Assembly (NCBI GenBank): GCA_963922585.1
Contig: CAWUIK010000031.1
Coordinates: 1-31,256, forward strand
Direction of reading: 5' to 3'
Length of the DNA: 31,256 nt
Origin: Parvicella sp963922585
GTDB taxonomy: Bacteria > Bacteroidota > Bacteroidia > Flavobacteriales_D > Parvicellaceae
A model generated the notes under the pieces. It was given only the letters and a program-made list of their open reading frames with translations. It made no database searches and was not told the DNA's origin. Every line of letters starts with the position of its first letter. The stretch's first letter is position 1. Of this stretch, positions 9,837-16,860 are shown in pieces. Both the position numbers and the translations under genes were made by a program.

Positions 9837-10271
9837 TTATTTTTTCCCTGTACTTCCAAATCCTCTAGCACCTCTATCTGTTTCTGAAAGTGTTTTTACT
9901 TCATGCCAAATAACTTTCGTGTATGGAGCTACTACCAATTGCGCAATGCGTTCTCCATCTTCGATGATAAAATCTTCGTTGGATAAATTAATTAAAATCA
10001 CTCCGATATCTCCTCTGTAATCAGCGTCAATGGTTCCAGGAGAATTTAGAACCGTAATTCCTTTCTTGAAAGCCAGTCCACTTCTTGGTCTCACTTGCGC
10101 TTCATACCCGTCAGGTAGCGCAATGCTTAATCCTGTTGGAATTAATTTTCTTTCTAATGGTTTGAGTGTAACTTTTTCATCGAGATTTGCTCTCAAATCC
10201 ATCCCAGCAGAAAGGTCTGTTGCGTAATGTGGAGTTTCGTGTTTTGAGTTATTTATGATTTGTACATTCAT
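9837..10271 (-). CDS. dut: dUTP diphosphatase (trimeric dUTPase)
   Basis: The enzyme hydrolyses dUTP to dUMP and pyrophosphate, keeping uracil out of DNA and supplying dTMP synthesis. All five motifs of the trimeric family are present, counting from the ATG at 10271: motif I AGMDLRA (22-28), II PRSGL (62-66), III GTIDADYRGDIGV (79-91, with likely catalytic Asp82 and base-stacking Tyr85), IV RIAQLV (109-113) and V RGARGFGSTG (133-142). The length of 144 residues is typical. An in-frame TTG at 10304 would add eleven residues with no homology to the family N-terminus, so the ATG is chosen. It is convergent with the beta-propeller gene and divergent from the palindrome-controlled HIRAN cassette. 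Confidence 0.96.
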   Translation of the reverse strand: MNVQIINNSKHETPHYATDLSAGMDLRANLDEKVTLKPLERKLIPTGLSIALPDGYEAQVRPRSGLAFKKGITVLNSPGTIDADYRGDIGVILINLSNEDFIIEDGERIAQLVVAPYTKVIWHEVKTLSETDRGARGFGSTGKK

Positions 10272-10343
10272 TTTAATCACGATATTTTTTGTAAAAATAA
10301 GCAAACCATAATACCTAAAATAAATTTTTTTTAAATAATTTTC

Positions 10344-10366
10344 ACAACGTAAATATATTACGTTGT
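10344..10366. promoter_or_regulatory. 23-bp perfect palindrome, candidate operator
   Basis: Two perfect 9-base arms, ACAACGTAA and TTACGTTGT, flank a 5-base ATATA centre. The element lies between the divergent dut and the 103-aa gene. Its downstream edge is seven bases before a -7-like element (10374-10381), so it occupies the place where a -33 TTG would be expected, and no TTG is present there. That geometry suits a dimeric transcription factor acting at the promoter of the HIRAN cassette. I do not recognise the binding protein, and no regulator gene is adjacent. Confidence 0.55.
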
Positions 10367-10373
10367 ATAGGTA

Positions 10374-10381
10374 GACCTTTG
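10374..10381 (+). promoter_or_regulatory. possible -7 element of the HIRAN cassette
   Basis: GACCTTTG matches TAnnTTTG except at the first base. The predicted start of transcription is near 10386-10388, giving a leader of just over 20 bases before the ATG at 10410. There is no -33 TTG; the 23-bp palindrome sits in its place. Confidence 0.35.
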
Positions 10382-10409
10382 TAGTGTCAAATTAATAAAA
10401 CAATTAAAA

Positions 10410-10721
10410 ATGGAAGCAAATACACTGGATCAAATTTTGAATAAAGCATCTGAAATTCAATTAGAGCAAATGGTTTATGAATCAAATGATGATGGAATGA
10501 TGTTGTATTTTAAAACCATCATAAACAACAAGTCATACCATTCTAAAATGTCTATCGATTGGTCGGGTTTAAATTGGATTATTGGAAAATATGCCCAATT
10601 AGGTCATGATATCTATGATGCTATCACTTCTAAATTATTTGACTCTAAAGATAGGTTTAGAGAATATCAATTTGAAAATGAAATAAGACTTAAGAAATAT
10701 GAAGAAGCTTTAGTAGCTTAA
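10410..10721 (+). CDS. uncharacterised 103-aa protein, first gene of the HIRAN cassette
   Basis: I do not recognise this protein. It has no signal peptide or membrane segment and looks cytosolic. It begins with ATG after an A-rich leader. Residues about 5-25 look helical (LDQILNKASEIQLEQMVYES), the middle (LYFKTIINNKSYHSKMSIDWSGLNW) looks like beta strands, and the tail is charged and helical (KDRFREYQFENEIRLKKYEEAL). The second gene starts 25 bases after its stop on the same strand, so one transcript is likely, controlled at the palindrome upstream. Length and composition are those of a normal small protein and there is no sign of truncation. The only clue to function is its partner, a HIRAN-domain protein, a family linked to DNA ends and repair. 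Confidence 0.7.
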   Translation: MEANTLDQILNKASEIQLEQMVYESNDDGMMLYFKTIINNKSYHSKMSIDWSGLNWIIGKYAQLGHDIYDAITSKLFDSKDRFREYQFENEIRLKKYEEALVA

Positions 10722-10746
10722 TACCAACTTTAAAAAAATATAAATT

Positions 10747-11097
10747 ATGAGAAATTTAAACCTCACTTCACAAAATGCTATTCACCCATTGCCAATAATG
10801 GGAATTCTAACTCACGTTGCTGAATTGGCTCATCATGACATGATCTATATATATCACAAGTTGCAAAAAGGAACTCAACTAACAGTTCAGAAAGATGAAA
10901 CTAGATTTTGGGATAGCGAGTCTTTGGCTGTTTATTTTGGAGGATTCAAACTTGGTTACATTTCTAAAAAAACGAGTGCTATGATTCAGAGACTAATAAA
11001 AGAAGGAAGCGTAATTAATGCTACTGTAAAAAGCGTGAATAAAGACAAATTTAAACCACTATCTGAATTAGATATCGAAGTTCATGTTATGCCTTAG
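10747..11097 (+). CDS. stand-alone HIRAN-domain protein
   Basis: The 116-residue protein carries a HIRAN-like core at about residues 38-98: KGTQLTVQKDETRFWDSESL, then AVYFGGFKLGYISKKTSAMI, then RLIKEGSVINATVKSV. This matches the family pattern of a G..L.L.REP..xxD..A..V strand, a LGYipk turn and a following helix plus strand. HIRAN domains occur in eukaryotic HLTF/Rad5 helicases, where the HLTF copy binds the 3' end of single-stranded DNA, and as small stand-alone proteins in bacteria and phages. Here about 30 extra N-terminal residues (SQNAIHPLPIMGILTHVAELAHHD) precede it. It probably forms an operon with the 103-aa gene. The stop codon TAG (11095-11097) is directly followed by a heptad repeat array in TAG register. 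The family assignment is from motif reading and is fairly sure; a role in DNA damage response is inference. Confidence 0.72.
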   Translation: MRNLNLTSQNAIHPLPIMGILTHVAELAHHDMIYIYHKLQKGTQLTVQKDETRFWDSESLAVYFGGFKLGYISKKTSAMIQRLIKEGSVINATVKSVNKDKFKPLSELDIEVHVMP

Positions 11098-11167
11098 TAG
11101 TTTTTAGGGGTTAGTTTTTAGCTCTTAGTGATTGGCTCTTAGTGGTTAACTCATAGTATTTCAGCCA
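11098..11167. repeat. degenerate tandem array, 7-base TAGNNNN register (five 14-base units)
   Basis: Five 14-base units start at 11098, 11112, 11126, 11140 and 11154, each beginning TAGT. Examples are TAGTTTTTAGCTCT (11112) and TAGTGATTGGCTCT (11126). Each half begins with TAG or a one- or two-base variant (TGG, TAA, TCA), so the base period is seven. The array starts at the first base after the HIRAN-gene stop codon and fills most of the gap between two convergent genes. Degeneracy grows toward the 3' side. Confidence 0.7.
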
Positions 11168-11195
11168 ATAAACAAATCAACTATTTAACTAATTG

Positions 11196-11816
11196 TTAGA
11201 TACCGTCTTTTGTGCTTTTTAGCAGGTTGTAAAGAAAATCTCTAGCTCTAAAAAGTTGTGCTTTTACTGTTCCTAAAGGTAAATCAAGTTTTTCAGCTAT
11301 TTCATCATAACTTAGTTCTTGAAAGTAGCGCATTTCAATCAACATTCTGTATCTTGGTTTAAGTCTTGTCACCACTTCTCTCATAATGATTAGCTTTTGT
11401 TCTTTGATAGCTTCTTGTTCGGGATTAAGATTTTCGGATTGTAATTCTATCATTAATGAGTCGCCATCATCGTTATTGTATCTATTATCTAGCGATATAA
11501 CATTTTTCTTTTTCTTTCGAAGAAAGTCAATACAATTATTAGAAGCAATTTTGAATAGCCAAGTACTAAATGCAAAATTAGGAGTGTATTGAGAAAGCCT
11601 ATTGAATGCTTTTCCAAACGCTTCAATTGTTAAATCATCTGCATCATCAGAGTTATTTACCATTTTGAGTAACATAAAGTAGACAGAATCTTTGTATCGA
11701 TCCATCAACTCTGCAAATGCTTTTTGGTCACTTTTATGAACGGCACGTTGCACCAAACCAAAATCGTGTTTTGCTTTGTCTGATAAATGACTAATGTCAG
11801 GAAGTTCTTCACTCAT
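11196..11816 (-). CDS. ECF-type RNA polymerase sigma factor
   Basis: This 206-residue sigma-70 family protein has only regions 2 and 4. Region 2 is at about residues 25-105, with DADDLTIEAFGKAFNRL and FSTWLFKIASNNCIDFLRKKKK. A short linker follows, then region 4 with LKPRYRMLIEMRYFQELSYDEIAEKLDLPLGTVKAQLFRAR (about 150-195), including the helix-turn-helix. It is predicted to direct transcription of a stress or envelope regulon. No anti-sigma factor gene is adjacent; the neighbour upstream is a membrane glycosyltransferase, whose stop ends five bases before the ATG at 11816. A TTG at 11825 overlaps that stop (TTGA) and would add three residues. The ATG is preferred, but coupling through the overlap is possible. 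It probably shares the promoter in front of the glycosyltransferase. Confidence 0.9.
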   Translation of the reverse strand: MSEELPDISHLSDKAKHDFGLVQRAVHKSDQKAFAELMDRYKDSVYFMLLKMVNNSDDADDLTIEAFGKAFNRLSQYTPNFAFSTWLFKIASNNCIDFLRKKKKNVISLDNRYNNDDGDSLMIELQSENLNPEQEAIKEQKLIIMREVVTRLKPRYRMLIEMRYFQELSYDEIAEKLDLPLGTVKAQLFRARDFLYNLLKSTKDGI

Positions 11817-11821
11817 AATTA

Positions 11822-12934
11822 TCAACGTAGTTTGTCGTATCTTTTATTGGTAAAATATAAATACGGATTTAAATATAACATTATTATTTCAAAAAGCGGA
11901 ATTAAAACTATTATATCTTTTGATTTCATTGTTTTAAAGACTCTATAACTTGCAATATATTGCAAAATTAGTCTAATTATTATCATTGCAATTGGAATGT
12001 GCCAATAAGGAGTAATAATAGAACTTACAATTGCTAATGGAAGAAAAAATAGATAACTCAAAGGGAATAATCCCAGAAGGAATTTGTGAAATGTTTTATA
12101 ATGTTTTCCAGTAGTTAGATGTCTTCTTTTTTGGATTCTCCATGTTTTAAGTGTTGGTTTGGGTTGAGACAATGCAATAGAATCAGGAGAAAAACTGATC
12201 GCAACATTTTTGCTGTTAGCGGTTTCATTTACAAATAAATCATCATCTCCAGAAGCAATATGATAATGACTTTTGAATCCTCTAACACTGTCGTACAGTT
12301 CGTTTTTGTAGCCTAAATTCCTTCCAACACCCATATATGGAACTCCAGCTTTGGCAAATGACAAGTATTGTAAAGCAATATTACAAGCATCATATCTGAT
12401 TAGTTTGTTTGCAAACCCTTTTTTAGAAACAAATCCTCCAGCCCCTAGAACAATTTTCTTTTGACTTGAAAATTTAGACGCCATTTCTTTTAACCAGTTC
12501 TTTGAAACGGGATAACAGTCTGCATCGATAAAAATTAATTGGTCATATTTTGCGGCTTTTACACCTAGCGTGAGCGCATATTTTTTTGCATAACCATCTT
12601 TACCATTTTCAGGAATATTTACTAATTTTATTTTAGGATGCTTCAATGAAAAGGCTTCCATAACATCCCAAGTTTCGTCCCAACTTCTATCATTAACCAA
12701 AACTACTTGAAATTCAGGATAATTTTGGTCTAGTACCAAAGGCAGATATTGCATAAGGTTTTGCTCTTCGTTTCTTGCACAAATAATTACAGAAACTGGT
12801 TTCAATTCATTCGACTCTGATTCTCTTTTTCCTTTGACTGTCATTCTTAAATAGAAAATCAAAAAATAAAGGAGTTGAATCAGAAAAAAGAATCCTGTTG
12901 CTATGAGTAATATTTCGGGAATACCTATTTTCAA
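11822..12934 (-). CDS. membrane-bound family 2 glycosyltransferase
   Basis: This 370-residue integral membrane GT-A enzyme has an N-terminal membrane helix (about 7-30). The cytosolic catalytic domain follows: PVSVIICARNEEQNL (46-60), VVLVNDRSWDETWDVME, and the DxD-like IFIDADC with Asp137 and Asp139. GDDD at 229-232 is the likely acceptor/base region, and QKRRH at 268-272 resembles the QxxRW motif of processive enzymes. Two or three membrane segments close the protein (about 286-360). The architecture resembles enzymes that add sugars to lipid or polysaccharide carriers; donor and acceptor are unknown. The start is TTG at 12934: a stop lies ten codons upstream, no ATG lies between, and the next Met would remove the first helix. 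A good promoter ends 22 bases upstream. The sigma factor gene follows in the same transcript. Confidence 0.85.
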   Translation of the reverse strand: MKIGIPEILLIATGFFFLIQLLYFLIFYLRMTVKGKRESESNELKPVSVIICARNEEQNLMQYLPLVLDQNYPEFQVVLVNDRSWDETWDVMEAFSLKHPKIKLVNIPENGKDGYAKKYALTLGVKAAKYDQLIFIDADCYPVSKNWLKEMASKFSSQKKIVLGAGGFVSKKGFANKLIRYDACNIALQYLSFAKAGVPYMGVGRNLGYKNELYDSVRGFKSHYHIASGDDDLFVNETANSKNVAISFSPDSIALSQPKPTLKTWRIQKRRHLTTGKHYKTFHKFLLGLFPLSYLFFLPLAIVSSIITPYWHIPIAMIIIRLILQYIASYRVFKTMKSKDIIVLIPLFEIIMLYLNPYLYFTNKRYDKLR

Positions 12935-12956
12935 ATTGATACAATTATTTCTATTA

Positions 12957-12989
12957 CAAAATTAGACTTAATATATTTTGTGAAATCAA
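12957..12989 (-). promoter_or_regulatory. Bacteroidota-type promoter for the glycosyltransferase-sigma pair
   Basis: Minus-strand TTG (12989-12987), a 22-base spacer, then TAATTTTG (12964-12957). Transcription would start near 12950, about 15 bases before the TTG start codon. This separates the pair from the acpP-fabF-rnc cluster, whose last gene ends at 13049. Confidence 0.6.
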
Positions 12990-13048
12990 AAACTTAATAT
13001 TGTAATTAACAATGGTTTTTTGGAAAGAATATTTGGAAATCGACTTTC

Positions 13049-13777
13049 TTAGTTTGATGATACAGAAATCAACCCTGAAAGAATTTGTTTCGCTGCTTTT
13101 TGTTCTGCTTTTCGTTTGGTAGAACCTTTCGCTTTAGCTTTTTCTACACCATCAATGAGAATCGCCATCACAAAAGAAACACCGCCATTATCTTCTTGAA
13201 TTTCTTCAAGCATTTCAAATGTTATATCTTGTTTATTTTTCTGGCACTGTATAATGAGTTGACTTTTGAAATCAATATTTTGCTGAACTACTTCATCAAA
13301 ATTAAAAAGTTCGTTGAAAATGTTTTTACGCAATATTTTTCTGGTCATTTTATAGCCATGATCTAAATACAACCCACCAATTATAGATTCAAAAGCATTT
13401 CCAAGTAAAGAATTAAACTTGTTTTTCGATTTTTGATAATCAATAAGTGGTTCGAGACCTAATTTTTCTCCAATAGAGTTGAGATTTTCTCTACTTACAA
13501 TTCGAGCTCTCATTTGGGTGAGTTCGCCTTCAGATTTTTTAGGAAATTTAAGGTATAAAATTTCTGCAACTATTGCACTTAATAGTGCGTCTCCTAAAAA
13601 CTCGAGTCGTTCATTGTTGTCACCTTCCAACTTTTCTGTTTGAACAGATTTGTGAGTTAATGATTGAACATACAATTTGATGTTTTTGGGGCGTACACCA
13701 AAACTTGTTTTAATAAAATAATCAACTTGTTTTTCTCGGTCTGAAAATTTATGACCGAAAAGTAAGTATTTACGCAT
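13049..13777 (-). CDS. rnc: ribonuclease III
   Basis: This double-strand-specific endoribonuclease acts in rRNA and mRNA processing. The 242-residue protein has the RNase III domain (about 15-165) with the signature NNERLEFLGDALL (54-66) holding Glu56, Glu59 and Asp63. Glu83 follows in SEGELTQMRA, and LGNAFESIIGGLYLDHG (125-141) holds Glu130. At the place of E. coli metal ligand Asp114 this protein has Asn127. A C-terminal dsRNA-binding domain follows (about 168-238: NFKSQLIIQCQKN through STKRKAEQKAAKQIL). Its ATG lies inside the last codons of fabF (eight-base overlap), suggesting translational coupling. The order acpP-fabF-rnc is a common bacterial arrangement. Identity is secure despite the Asn. 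Confidence 0.95.
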   Translation of the reverse strand: MRKYLLFGHKFSDREKQVDYFIKTSFGVRPKNIKLYVQSLTHKSVQTEKLEGDNNERLEFLGDALLSAIVAEILYLKFPKKSEGELTQMRARIVSRENLNSIGEKLGLEPLIDYQKSKNKFNSLLGNAFESIIGGLYLDHGYKMTRKILRKNIFNELFNFDEVVQQNIDFKSQLIIQCQKNKQDITFEMLEEIQEDNGGVSFVMAILIDGVEKAKAKGSTKRKAEQKAAKQILSGLISVSSN

Positions 13778-15023
13778 TGTATTTCTTTACAATAATAGAT
13801 GTGTTGTGTCCACCAAATCCAAAAGTATTGCATAAAGCGGCTCTAACCTCTCTTTTTTGTGCTTTGTGAAAAGTGAAGTTTAATTTGTAATCAATTTCTT
13901 CATCTTCTACTTCAAAATTAATTGTTGGGGGAACAATATCTTCTTGAACTGCTTTAACACAAGCAATTGCTTCAATAGCACCGGCAGCACCTAATAAGTG
14001 ACCAGTCATTGATTTTGTAGAACTAATATTCAGATTGTATGCATGTTGTCCAAAAACTTCTTTGATTGCTTTAGTTTCAGCAATATCACCTAAAGGTGTT
14101 GAAGTTCCATGAACATTTACATAGTCAATCTCATTAGGGTCCATTTGAGCGTCATCTAGTGCTGCTCTCATTACATTGATAGCGCCTAATCCTTCTGGAT
14201 GAGGAGCTGTTAAGTGATATGCATCTGCAGAAAGTCCTCCACCTACAACTTCAGCGTAGATTTTAGCCCCTCTTGCTTTTGCATGTTCTAATTCTTCTAA
14301 AATTAATGCCCCAGAACCCTCTCCAAGAACAAATCCGTCTCTTGTTTTGTCGAAAGGTCTAGATGCTTTTGTTGGGTCATCATTTCTAGTAGATAATGCT
14401 TTCAAAGCATTGAAACCTCCGATTCCAGCAATATTAACTGCAGCCTCAGAACCTCCAGAAACAATAACATCTGCTTTTCCTAATTGAATCAACATTAAAG
14501 AATCAATTAAGGCATTTGTAGCTGATGCACATGCAGAAACTGTGACATAATTAGGTCCTCTAAATCCAAATTTCATAGAAATATGACCAGCGGCAATATC
14601 TACAATCATTTTTGGTATAAAGAATGGGTTGAATCTTGGTGTGCCATCTCCTTGAGCATAGGTAAAACATTCCTCTTGGAATGTTCCTAAACCACCTATT
14701 CCAGATCCCCAAACAACACCGCAACGATCTAAATTTAATTTTTCTAAATCAAACCCAGCATCATTTACAGCTTCAATAGACGAAAACATTGCATATTGAG
14801 AAAAGAGGTCAAGTTTCCTTGCCTCTTTTCTTTCAATAAGATCCTCAACATTAAAGTTTTTTACTTCGCAAGCGAACTGTGTTTTGAACAGGCTTGAATC
14901 AAACTTGGTAATGGGTGCAGCACCGCTAACACCATCAACTAAATTTTTCCAAAATTCATCTAGTGAATTTCCTATTGGAGTCAATGCTCCCATACCTGTT
15001 ACAACAACTCTTCTCTTACTCAT
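13770..15023 (-). CDS. fabF: 3-oxoacyl-[acyl-carrier-protein] synthase II (FabF)
   Basis: FabF condenses malonyl-ACP with acyl-ACP in fatty acid chain elongation. The 417 residues are full length. The catalytic triad is visible: Cys165 in TVSACASATNAL, His305 in NVHGTSTPLGD and His342 in TKSMTGHLLGAAGAIEA, with Lys337 close by. The N-terminus MSKRRVVVTGMGALTPIG and the end NTFGFGGHNTSIIVKK are typical. The Cys-His-His triad distinguishes it from FabB-like decarboxylating KSQ and chain-length-factor homologues. It follows acpP after 24 bases and overlaps rnc by eight, so acpP-fabF-rnc is one transcription unit. Confidence 0.97.
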   Translation of the reverse strand: MSKRRVVVTGMGALTPIGNSLDEFWKNLVDGVSGAAPITKFDSSLFKTQFACEVKNFNVEDLIERKEARKLDLFSQYAMFSSIEAVNDAGFDLEKLNLDRCGVVWGSGIGGLGTFQEECFTYAQGDGTPRFNPFFIPKMIVDIAAGHISMKFGFRGPNYVTVSACASATNALIDSLMLIQLGKADVIVSGGSEAAVNIAGIGGFNALKALSTRNDDPTKASRPFDKTRDGFVLGEGSGALILEELEHAKARGAKIYAEVVGGGLSADAYHLTAPHPEGLGAINVMRAALDDAQMDPNEIDYVNVHGTSTPLGDIAETKAIKEVFGQHAYNLNISSTKSMTGHLLGAAGAIEAIACVKAVQEDIVPPTINFEVEDEEIDYKLNFTFHKAQKREVRAALCNTFGFGGHNTSIIVKKYNA

Positions 15024-15047
15024 AAAACTTTTCGCAATAATGATTGA

Positions 15048-15281
15048 TTACATGTTTTTTTCAATATAACTCACAGCTTCACCAACCGTCTGGATGTTTT
15101 CTGCTTGATCATCTGGGATAGCGATGTTAAATTCTTTTTCAAATTCCATAATAAGTTCAACTGTGTCCAAAGAATCTGCTCCTAGATCATTTGTGAAACT
15201 TGCTTCTAGAGTTACTTCTCCTTCGTCAACACCCAATTTATCTACGATAATTGAGATTACTCTTGATTTTACGTCTGACAT
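15048..15281 (-). CDS. acpP: acyl carrier protein
   Basis: This 77-residue acidic protein carries growing acyl chains on a 4'-phosphopantetheine arm. The attachment site is Ser37 in NDLGADSLDTVELIMEFE. The four-helix length and the charge pattern are standard. It is the first gene of the acpP-fabF-rnc unit, which fits its role as the substrate carrier of FabF. The ATG at 15281 is preceded by an A-rich leader rather than a Shine-Dalgarno sequence, as is usual in Bacteroidota. A likely promoter lies about 30 bases upstream. Confidence 0.97.
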   Translation of the reverse strand: MSDVKSRVISIIVDKLGVDEGEVTLEASFTNDLGADSLDTVELIMEFEKEFNIAIPDDQAENIQTVGEAVSYIEKNM

Positions 15282-15312
15282 TTTTTCTTTTTTTAATGAT
15301 TATTTCAACTTG

Positions 15313-15342
15313 CAAATAAAATACTTTTCATCAACCCTGCAA
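15313..15342 (-). promoter_or_regulatory. probable promoter of acpP-fabF-rnc
   Basis: Minus-strand TTG (15342-15340), a 19-base spacer, then TTTATTTG (15320-15313), which differs from TAnnTTTG only in the second base. The predicted transcript starts near 15306 and has a leader of about 25 bases rich in A. Confidence 0.45.
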
Positions 15343-15404
15343 AATTCTTTTAAGGAAAGTTATCCCCAATTTGCAAAATATTATGTTTTTTTATGTTTAA
15401 TGTT

Positions 15405-15941
15405 TTATAATTCTCCTTTTTTCATCTTGTTGTACTTTGCAGAAAGATATGCTAATACATTGGTAAAAGCTTCGAACGCTTCGGAAGTACCTTCGCTTAT
15501 TTCTTTGCCTTGAATTTTAAGAATGAGTTTTGCATATAGTGCATTAAAAAAAACCTCTATATTGGAAGCATTAGGATTATTGGATACTTTTTTAAATTCT
15601 TCCAAAAATTGCTCAGCAAACGAATAGATGTTGGCATATTTTTCATCTTTATAATAATCGATCAAAGAATTGTGCAAATAGCTCATTTCCATAATAACAT
15701 CATTGACTTCATGAAGATGTCCCGCTTTTTCAATTCTTTGGAGTTTCATCTTTTGAATAAGGGAAACATACCATTCTTTTAGTTCTGATTTTTGTGCATC
15801 GGTAAGTTCTTGTTGGTCTATAATGAAAGTGATGATTTTGTCTATTTCAAAACCACAGGCTCTTACCACATCTTCAATTTGCCACATGTAGAGCACATAT
15901 TCTGCTATATTTTCCTCTTTTTTTTGTCGAGATATATACAT
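15405..15941 (-). CDS. DUF4924-like cytosolic protein
   Basis: This 178-residue protein is almost entirely helical, with no signal peptide or membrane segment. The opening SRQKKEENIAEYVLYMWQIEDVVRACGF resembles what I recall of the DUF4924 family, found mainly in Bacteroidota, whose function is unknown. The family assignment comes from memory of this N-terminal pattern and should be treated as likely rather than certain. It begins with ATG eight bases after the stop of the OmpH-like gene, so the two are almost certainly co-transcribed. No metal-binding or catalytic cluster stands out. Its stop lies 123 bases before the acpP start. Confidence 0.75.
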   Translation of the reverse strand: MYISRQKKEENIAEYVLYMWQIEDVVRACGFEIDKIITFIIDQQELTDAQKSELKEWYVSLIQKMKLQRIEKAGHLHEVNDVIMEMSYLHNSLIDYYKDEKYANIYSFAEQFLEEFKKVSNNPNASNIEVFFNALYAKLILKIQGKEISEGTSEAFEAFTNVLAYLSAKYNKMKKGEL

Positions 15942-15949
15942 AATTGTGT

Positions 15950-16582
15950 CTAGTTCTCTCCTAGGTTAGCGTAAGCTTGATTGAGTTCTTTAATAATTTG
16001 ATGGGTGATATCGTGTTGAGGATTAGCATAAATAACCTGACCTCCAAGTTGATAAGAAATAACATAATCATACCCTAATCTTTGTCCAATTTCTTGCATA
16101 AATTCTTCAGTCATTTCTAAGTAACTTAAATTTGCCATTTGTGCATTTTGTTGCAATTGACCTTGAAGTTTTTGTTCTTCTTGCATTATGGTTTGCTCCA
16201 ACTGCATTATTTCTTGTTGTTTCATTTGCAATTCAGTATTACCTAAAATAGGTGCTTCTTTTTGAAGTGCACTTAATTTTTTTTCGTATTTTCCGTACAT
16301 GTCACTCAACGATTTTTCAGCTGTTGCTTGCTGTTCGGCTAAAGAGTTTTGCATTTTGATTGCTAAATCATAATATTTCCCAACCGAATCTCCATTGGCC
16401 CAAGCGATTCGCACTCCGGTAGAATCCAAAATGTTATTTGATGCAGAGCCATCATTAGAAATTGTGGTAGAATTTTCTGACTTCGAACTTGCGCTAGGTT
16501 TGCTAGTAAAGTGTAATACAAAAAGTACAATTACTAATACAAAAAGAACTACATTTGTGATGGTTAACTTTTTAACATCCAT
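15950..16582 (-). CDS. OmpH/Skp-family periplasmic chaperone-like protein
   Basis: This 210-residue protein has one N-terminal hydrophobic helix (about 8-26, LTITNVVLFVLVIVLFVLHF) acting as an uncleaved anchor or signal. A Ser/Asn-rich linker follows, then a Skp-like body: the short strand VRIAWANGDSV (about 57-67), a long Gln/Glu-rich coiled coil (about 70-165) and the closing segment YDYVISYQLGGQVIYANPQHDIT. Skp/OmpH proteins are trimeric periplasmic chaperones for outer-membrane proteins. The linker and retained membrane helix suggest that this version stays tethered to the inner membrane. It lies 21 bases after the small upstream gene and eight bases before the DUF4924-like gene, so the three form one unit. 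Assignment to the family is good; the exact client proteins are unknown. Confidence 0.82.
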   Translation of the reverse strand: MDVKKLTITNVVLFVLVIVLFVLHFTSKPSASSKSENSTTISNDGSASNNILDSTGVRIAWANGDSVGKYYDLAIKMQNSLAEQQATAEKSLSDMYGKYEKKLSALQKEAPILGNTELQMKQQEIMQLEQTIMQEEQKLQGQLQQNAQMANLSYLEMTEEFMQEIGQRLGYDYVISYQLGGQVIYANPQHDITHQIIKELNQAYANLGEN

Positions 16583-16603
16583 TTTATTATCTGTTGTTTT
16601 TAT

Positions 16604-16852
16604 TTAATAGGTATTTATATTTCTAAATGCTTCGCCAAAATCTTTTCCCATTTCTACAAAACGCATCCAAACTTTTTCCAAAAATTCATTGGAAACTAAC
16701 TTCTCCATATCTTCCATTCCAGAAACATCAGGTGCATTAAGTCTATAGATTTGCTCGTACTGATCCAATACGATTTTAACGATATATTTATTTTCTCTGA
16801 GGAAAATACTTATATCCAATTTAGGATGTGGTATTTTTGTTACTGTTCGCAA
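16604..16852 (-). CDS. uncharacterised 82-aa protein with TTG start
   Basis: I do not recognise a named family, but the sequence looks like a compact cytosolic protein: TKIPHPKLDISIFL and KYIVKIVLDQYEQIYRL form strands, and the C-terminal half is helical (EKVWMRFVEMGKDFGEAFRNI). The start is TTG at 16852. A TGA lies ten codons upstream with no ATG or GTG between, and the next Met is residue 45. A strong promoter motif ends only eight bases before this TTG, so transcription would begin almost at the start codon. It is the first gene of the unit with the OmpH-like and DUF4924-like genes. Coding is supported by the conserved-looking N-terminus, the spacing to the next gene and the promoter. Confidence 0.65.
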   Translation of the reverse strand: MRTVTKIPHPKLDISIFLRENKYIVKIVLDQYEQIYRLNAPDVSGMEDMEKLVSNEFLEKVWMRFVEMGKDFGEAFRNINTY

Positions 16853-16860
16853 AACGGCAA

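Noticed and set aside
10272..10304. TTG at 10304 as start of dut
   Set aside because: The added residues do not match dUTPase N-termini; the ATG at 10271 gives the standard length.
13085..13366. Phe-rich plus-strand frame of 93 codons
   Set aside because: It is antisense to the dsRNA-binding domain of rnc and has the composition of a shadow frame.
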